From contig NC_092574.1 in the NCBI RefSeq assembly GCF_037975245.1, positions 698,001 to 762,000 of the forward strand: DNA of 64,000 nucleotides, written 5' to 3'. The DNA is from Apostichopus japonicus (taxonomy: Eukaryota > Echinodermata > Holothuroidea > Aspidochirotida > Stichopodidae). Positions 58,061 through 64,000 of the stretch are shown piece by piece. Each line of letters starts with the position of its first letter. The stretch's first letter is position 1. The position numbers and the translations under genes were made by a program. A model generated the notes under the pieces. The model was not told the DNA's origin. It made no database searches and saw only the letters and a list, made by a program, of their open reading frames with translations.

Positions 58061-58717
58061 CGCTGAAGGGTAGCCAGTGACGGATCAATGATTTCGTAAA
58101 AGTGTGCCTCACCCTACCCCTTACACCGACAACTCCAGTTTTTTGACGTTTCCATTTTCCTCTCTCCTCTTTCGGCCAAAATTTGCTTGTACGCTTCGCG
58201 TTAACAAATGGTCCTGGGTAGTGCCATTTCCAGCGATCTGGGAGGCATTTTCGGCCAAAATTTTCTTGTACGCTTCGCGCCAACCTATGGTGGCGCTACG
58301 CTTAGATAATTTGCCTACAGGCTTCGCCCCTCCCTTGGTAAATTCCTCGCTACGCGCCTGTTCGAATTTGTAACGCAAACAGCAGATATCACATCATATC
58401 AGTGAGCATTAAAATGGCGTTCCAGGATGAAAATCCTCAAAACTGTCCGACTTGCCTGAAAAAATAACCAAAAATTTTCGCGCGCGAAGCGCGCGTTCAA
58501 CGTTTCGATGTCAATATCATATAAGCAAGCATCGGTTATTATATCGCATGCCATCATGTACCGTACGGTCCGTTCAAATTGCGCAGTATACCGCGGGATG
58601 CTAATGTAAACAACGACATGTCTCATGTAGATGTATAAATAGCATGGAGGTCCAATTATTTGTCAAAAGTTTCTTTTACATTAGTAATGGCGAATTAGGG
58701 GCTGCACCCCCGCCGAG

Positions 58718-59094
58718 CAATGGCGGAGCGTCCATACGGTCAGGGGGGCGGATGCCCCCCTGACGGACTCAAATGGACTGCTGGCGCCTTTTTCAGCTCT
58801 TTACCACTTTTTACTTATTCTAGATTATTGACTTTTTTATTGCGCTCTCATCTACTTATTGACATTTCTCACATTTTGTTGGTGTAATTTCGCGATGACA
58901 CCCTATTCTTCGTTTATCTGCAAATTAGCCAGGCCCTGAAAGGGTCATTTCCGGCGATCTAGGGAGTATCTTTACTCAAAAATTTTCTGTGCGCTACGCG
59001 CCAACCAGTGGTGGCGCTCCGCTTAGATAGTGTCGAAAGCGTCCCTACAGACCATTCTCGCCCCTCCTGACCAATACCCCTAGCTCCGCCACTG
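58718..59094 (-). mobile_element. Non-autonomous hAT-type element, copy 5, nested
   Basis: Termini CAATGGCGGAGCG and GCTCCGCCACTG, with flanks CCGCCGAG (58710-58717) and CCGCCGCG (59095-59102), an 8-bp duplication with one difference. Core module in minus orientation near 59000-59020. It lies inside the 1.94-kb element, which lies inside LINE copy 2. Confidence 0.88.
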
Positions 59095-59780
59095 CCGCCG
59101 CGCCTCTTACGCCTGTGTGTGTAGTGTTCGGTTTCGGGAATATCTGCTATTTTTTCATTTCCTTCAACCAAGTTTTATAATAGCCGTTAAAAGAGGTTTA
59201 ATATTTCTACACCAATAAATTAACTGTGTCTGAATTTTCGAAAATTTCTGACCAACATTCTGCATCACACTTCCCTCTACTCGTGCAATTTTGACCGGTC
59301 TGTTAGGGGTTCAAGGAAGTTTTTCTATATTGGTTGTCCATAGATGAAATTTTGTACAACATTATGGGTATGTTTTCAAGTGAGTTTATTCACGAGAAAT
59401 GTGAATTTTCAAATTCTGAACAAATTTGGGGCTTAAAACCTTGAAAAGTGGGGCTGACGGGTATTGTGGGCCGCGACGTAGAATCACCTACAAAAGCAAA
59501 GACCCACAGGAGATGCGATCAGGTCGAACATGACGTGTGCCGGGTTGACAATCTTCAAAAAGGTTATGGATGGAAAAAAAAACTATTAGGAAATACTTGG
59601 TTCTCAGGCCAAAAGTGTACATCTGGTTGGTCATTTCAAGCCCGAGAAGTGCCGTTTCCGGTGATCTGGGGGGTATCAAAACCAGAAATTTTCTTGTACG
59701 CTGCGCGCCAACCGATGGTGGCGCTCCGCTTAGATAGTAATTCGCGCCCCCCGGGTTAGAAAATCCTGGATACGCGCCTG

Positions 59781-61599
59781 CATACAGTCCGCCAACACCA
59801 GGAAACTGTTTGCCGTGGTTGATGAGATCACAGGAGACAAGAAGTCAACTGGTGCCATCCTACCTAAGCACAACGATCCCCAGCAAATGGCGCAAGTTTT
59901 CTCTGACTTTTTCTGTGGGAAGATCAGGAAATTACGCGATACATTCCATGATGTTACAAAGCCAAGTTTACCACCGTGCCCACCTAGTCATAGCTTTTCG
60001 AACTTCAAGCCAATTACCCGTGACGACGCGACCAAACGTATTTCAGCTATGAACTCGAAATCTTCAGCGCTCGATCCGATGCCAACTCAGCTCGTTAAAC
60101 TTTGCCTACCAGAAATAGTGGATGATCTCGTTAACATTGCCAACACTTCCTTCGAAGCAGGGACTGTTCCGCGACGTCATAAACGCGCTCTTGTCAGACC
60201 ATTATTGAAAAAGCCCGGACTGGATCCTGATGTTTTATCAAATTATCGTCCCGTTTCCAACCTTTTATTTGAACATAAATTTTTAGAGAACATGTGTTTT
60301 AATCAAATTGATGAATATTTTAACCAATTCTCTCTTTATTCGAAATTTCAATCTGCATACCGAAGAAACCATAGCACAGAAACCGCGTTGCTTCGTGTAA
60401 GAAATGACATTCTAGTTTCAATGGACAATCATAAAGAGTGTATTTTAGTCCTACTCGATCTTACCGCCGCATTCGATACAATTGACCACGATATTTTACT
60501 GCAGCGTTTGGAGCATCGGTTTGGCATAAATGGTATTGCTTTAAAGTGGTTCGATTCATATCTTCGAGGACGTACTCAACGTGTCTGTATTGACAATTGT
60601 TATTCGGACGATGAACCATTATTTTGCGGTGTACCACAGGGAAGCGGTCTTGGGCCGATTCTTTTTACCTTGTATACATCCCCACTCGAAGACATTATTT
60701 TAGCCAATGATATTGACTTTATGCTTTTTGCCTATGATACACAACTGTATTTTTCGTGTAAAAATCTATCTGACTGGAAATTCATACCTGAAAAATGCAT
60801 AGATGATATTCGTGAGTGGATGGCAGCAAATCGACTTGTACTCAATGATAGCAAAACAGAAGTAATTCATTTTCACAGTAAGTTCCGAAAAGTTCAAGCA
60901 GACATATCTAGTTTCAGAGTTGGTGTTACTCATGTTAAACCCATTTCCGTTGTCAGAAATTTAGGAGTGCAATTTGATGAATTCAGTTCTATGTCAAGTC
61001 ATGTTTCAAAAATTTGTCAGTCAGCATCATACTCATTGTATCGATTTGGGAAAATTCGTAAGCTCTTAGATCGCACAAGCACAGAAAGATTAATTCATGC
61101 ATTTGTTACATCGCACCTTGATTATTGTAATAGTTTATTATATGGAATTGAGCAACAGCAACTGGCACGTCTTCAATTGATTCAAAACTCGGCCGCACGC
61201 ATGGTTACACGGAGCAGGAGGCACGAACACATCACACCCATATTGATTGACCTTCATTGGTTACCTGTCTCCGCAAGGATCGAATTTAAGTCTCTAGTCA
61301 TAACTTACAATATTATAAATGGCACTGCCCCTCACTATCTTGGCTCTCTGATCAGTCGTCAGGCTCTTCCAGAGCCCATGCAGATTGCAAATCGCACACG
61401 ACAGAGGAACAGACATTCTATGGAGATACGACTAGAGCCTGGCAGATTCGCCCAAAAAAGCTTTGGCGCACGATCCTTTGCCTATTTTGCACCTGATCTA
61501 TGGAATGCACTCCCCAATGACATCAGGGCAGCTCCATCATTAAATGTTTTTAAGGCACACCTTAAAACTCACCTTTTTCGAAAGTATTATTCTTTTTAA
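59781..61599 (+). pseudogene. LINE copy 2: reverse transcriptase, catalytic motif altered
   Basis: Continues the frame broken at 57837. RT motifs: SALDPMPTQLVK, LLKKPGLDPDVLSNYRPVSN, HSTETALLRVRNDI, LLDLTAAFDTIDHDIL, GVPQGSGLGPILF. The catalytic box reads FAYDTQLYF where relatives have (F/Y)ADDTQLY: one catalytic Asp is Tyr, so the enzyme should be dead. It continues with LVLNDSKTEVIHF, HLDYCNSLLYGI, DLHWLPVSARIEFK, FGARSFAYFAPDLWNALPND and HLKTHLFRKYY before the stop at 61597-61599. The RT part (594 codons from 59815) has no internal stop. Confidence 0.9.
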
Positions 61600-61975
61600 A
61601 CCTCCAGTCATATTGATTGTGTTACCATCTTGCCATGTTTTGATTGTTTTATATTGAAATTTATTTTCTATTTTTGTTTTGATAGTCTTTTTGTTGCTAT
61701 TTCTTCGACTGTAATAGTTTAGTACTTTAGTTTTATTGTATGCTGTCATATTTTATTGCTTTTGTCTTTAATTTCTGAATTTTATTGTTTTTTATTAATT
61801 ATTGTTAGTTATTTATTTCTGTAATTCTTAGGATGCAATATTTTTAGATTGTATTATTTTTAAGCTGTAATACTTCTTAAGATGTATTTTTTTATGCGTT
61901 TCTGTGAAGCTGCTTTGAGATCATTCTTTTGATGTAAAGCGCTATATAAGAATAAATTATTATTATTATTATCAC
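61600..61975 (+). mobile_element. LINE copy 2: 3' UTR and ATT tail
   Basis: T-rich 3' UTR ending GCTTTGAGATCATTCTTTTG, GTAAAGCGCTATATAAG and an ATTATT microsatellite, the usual 3' terminus of CR1/L2/jockey-group LINEs. Confidence 0.85.
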
Positions 61976-62104
61976 ATCATCAGATGTTCCCAGGTTAAAT
62001 GATTACCGTAGTTCAAATATGGCCCGCTCTGGACAGTGACCCTGACAGATGGATGTGCTCATACATTTTAGGGCAGATTTCGACGCATCAATTATCAATC
62101 ATGA

Positions 62105-62195
62105 AGGGGGGGGGGGGGACGCGGCCCCCATTCATGAAGAGGAGGACATAATACCAAATGCCTTTCGGCATTCCGAGGAGTGGAGGACATAACAT
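62105..62195 (+). repeat. Dispersed GGAGGACATAAT element fragment, copy 3
   Basis: G-run and ACGCGGCCCCCATTCATGAA, then GAGGAGGACATAATACCAAA and CCGAGGAGTGGAGGACATAA. Same family as 56655-56775. Confidence 0.6.
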
Positions 62196-62479
62196 CACAT
62201 GTTCCCATGTCGAAGTAAATTTCTTCACAGTCACTGTTACTTTTCATGGGTTCGAACAAATGAGGGGTATTCTATCCCAAAATATAGGGCGAAATGGGGC
62301 TGGGGTTCCCAGTTTTCCGGGTCATTATGCCAACTTGCACTGGGTCCTAGTGTTTATATGAATTGGAATCACCGATTAAAGTAATAATCCCCCAAAATTT
62401 AGGCCGTATAAACTTTTTTGCAAACTAGTTTCCTGAGTCATGAATTTGTATTTTTTTCCCAGAAATCGCCCAATTAGAT

Positions 62480-62600
62480 GGCTGCTCTCCAGCCTGGCAT
62501 GTGCCATTTCCGGCGATCTGGGAGGTACTATAATCTGAAATTTTCAGTGTACGCTGCGCACCAACCAATGGTGGTGCTCCGCTTAGATAGTACTTTTCGC
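62480..62600 (-). mobile_element. Core-module fragment
   Basis: GTGCCATTTCCGGCGATCTG, then GTACGCTGCGCACCAACC and GGTGGTGCTCCGCTTAGATA: the hairpin core in minus orientation. It is followed at 62629 by the start of a different terminus. Confidence 0.6.
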
Positions 62601-62628
62601 CAGAATACTAGAATTGATCGTGTCCCCA

Positions 62629-62760
62629 GGGGCGGCGCCACAGGGGGGCAGGGAGGGCGGCCGCCCCCTATGGGTTGTGGGCCGAAAACAATAAATCGAC
62701 CGAATGATGTTTTAATGCACATATGTTCGTAGGGGGTGGGGTGAGGTGTCCAAATATGTT
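62629..62760 (+). mobile_element. Left end of a CAGGGGCGGCGCC element, copy 1
   Basis: CAGGGGCGGCGCCACAGGGG, then GGGGGTGGGGTGAGGTGT. A second copy of the same layout starts at 63210. No right ends found. Confidence 0.5.
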
Positions 62761-63209
62761 ACCTAACTATGAAATGTAGGTTGTTTTCAACGTGTTCTCC
62801 GAGAATTACCTCAAACTGTTGCTCTCCGCGGTACGCGTAGTGTTCTATTTTATCCATCTTTCACATGTACTAAGTTCGCTATTCTGGGAACACTGTGGTC
62901 ATTATGAGTCACCGTATGTCAATGAGTGAAAGTAGTCAATGTCAACTTGGAAACTTCACAGCGCCGTCGGCGCTATATGTATGACCATGGGACATGTGTG
63001 ATCACTCCATGACGATTTATGTCAATATCTTCGGATTTGCATTAGTCCAAAAGGTATAGCAGAGATTAGACTTTTAGAATATTTCGAAAGTTATGGATTA
63101 GTAATGACTGTTGGGAAGTTGACTCCGGAATTAAATAAATTTGAAATTGTCATGACTAGAAAAGAAGTTCCGCAGCATGTCACTGGTATTTCGGAAATGG
63201 CCTACACGC

Positions 63210-63345
63210 AGGGGCGGCGCCGCGGAGGGGGGGGGGGGGAGGGCAGGCATTTCCCCTGTTTTTTTTTAGCTGAAAAAATAAAAACGTCCAAATAACGTTT
63301 CAAGACACATAATTTGGAAGGGGGTGGGGTGAGGTGTTGCAGTAT
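63210..63345 (+). mobile_element. Left end of a CAGGGGCGGCGCC element, copy 2
   Basis: CAGGGGCGGCGCCGCGGAGG, AATAACGTTTCAAGACACAT (compare GATGTTTTAATGCACAT in copy 1), then GGGGGTGGGGTGAGGTGT. Confidence 0.5.
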
Positions 63346-64000
63346 CATGGAATCGGTATATCGTGATACATTATCCGTCGCAAATGGGACATCTTTGGTG
63401 TGAATCCTCGAAAATTTCGGCGCGCGGTGTCTTCTCTGCTTTTTATTGTTGTACATCCGTCTCATACTGCAGAGGCCCTACGTGCAGTATGTGAAATGTT
63501 CGAGTATACACGCATCCATCATTTTCTAAATTGCCTATCTTCATCCACCTAAGGCCTTATACTTAGGCCTCTTCTACATTCCAGAAGACCCATGATTGAA
63601 TTTTTCTCTTTTTTTCGTTTTTTTTTTCGTTGAAGGGTAAAACCTATTAGCGTTAACAATGGGGGGGGGGGGAGGATTGGCAGTATGCGCCTGATTCTGT
63701 TAAAATTGTTGCCTACTTGAAAACATACAAAACATAGTATTCAACACTAAAATGACTGATTTGAGTGATGAAAATTCAATTTGATGCCGTATTTGAATTG
63801 ACTGTCGTATTAATCAACATTCTGTAAAATATGTATGTGGTATCTAATACTACCTCCGTATTTACCTTCGCGACCGTAGCCCACGGAGATGTACATCATA
63901 TTTTAGTGTGTGAATCCAGTACGCATGGACCAACCAGCTCTAAGTAGTTGTACACATGCCCTACACATCGCGCAGTGACATGTCTGTAGTGCAGTATCGT
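63346..64000. other. No recognisable feature
   Basis: Contains a G-run at 63661 that may mark a transposon terminus. No exon, RNA gene or complete element was recognised. Confidence 0.4.

Larger units (their letters stand above)
57838..59780. mobile_element. 1.94-kb element inserted in LINE copy 2
   Basis: Left end CAGGTGCGTATCCAGGGGG and right end TCCTGGATACGCGCCTG form inverted repeats (CAGG-y-GCGTATCCAGG). The pentamer CATAC flanks it (57833-57837 and 59781-59785). Removing the element plus one CATAC rejoins the LINE frame exactly, so these borders are correct. It holds a 170-nt purine tract, partial core modules (58190-58310, 59695-59740) and another hAT-type element. A 5-6 bp duplication is unusual beside the 8-bp families here. 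Confidence 0.85.

Noticed and set aside
57769-58283. Lys/Glu-rich ORF and its Ser/Leu/Phe-rich complement
   Set aside because: Both come from a polypurine tract in a transposon insertion.

Overview
This is eukaryotic nuclear DNA from an animal. Coding sequence is split by introns, polyadenine, TA, CA and ATT microsatellites are common, and most of the window is transposon debris. AGGCCTAGG-type words, GIY-YIG Penelope elements, CR1/L2-group LINEs, many small 8-bp-duplication (hAT-type) elements and a CLCA-family gene together fit a marine deuterostome invertebrate, most likely an echinoderm such as a sea cucumber. That placement is inference; no species marker is present. No bacterial-style operon, rRNA gene, complete tRNA gene or CRISPR array was seen. 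Layout. 0-12 kb: exons on the minus strand. A three-exon gene start (11915-10242) has matching splice phases. Decayed exons of a Ty3/Ginger-type integrase (9818-8461) follow. Then come three phase-compatible cysteine-rich exons with a deubiquitinase-like stretch (5543-2240) and a His-Me finger nuclease-like exon (1716-1294). 14-22 kb: minisatellites, hAT-type elements, a 178-bp TA run and, directly beside it, a 5'-truncated Penelope-like retroelement (minus strand) carrying a hammerhead-like motif. 24-34 kb: C-terminal exons of a plus-strand CLCA (calcium-activated chloride channel regulator) gene. One exon lies in a 2.5-kb segment present twice with almost no divergence. The exon is 172 nt, so splicing in both copies would break the frame. 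34-45 kb: hAT-type elements with exact 8-bp duplications, nested insertions, a TATA box with a non-coding first exon (40850-40960), and a degraded LINE reverse transcriptase. 45.7-49.2 kb: a nearly complete LINE with one frameshift and one nonsense codon. 49.6-52.2 kb: a ~400-bp tandem satellite whose units carry ordered nuclear-receptor half-sites. 54.5-56.2 kb: two exons of a small secreted cysteine-rich protein, with a hAT-type element in the intron. 56.8-57.4 kb: a 540-bp foldback. 57.5-62 kb: a second LINE split by a 1.94-kb element that itself holds another hAT-type element. Working relationships between genes cannot be read from this window. The main theme is transposons reshaping host introns: one exon duplicated beside transposon termini, transposons inside introns, and elements nested three deep. 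A short hairpin-forming core (around GCGCCACC and GGTTGGCGC) recurs about 14 times in elements whose termini differ.
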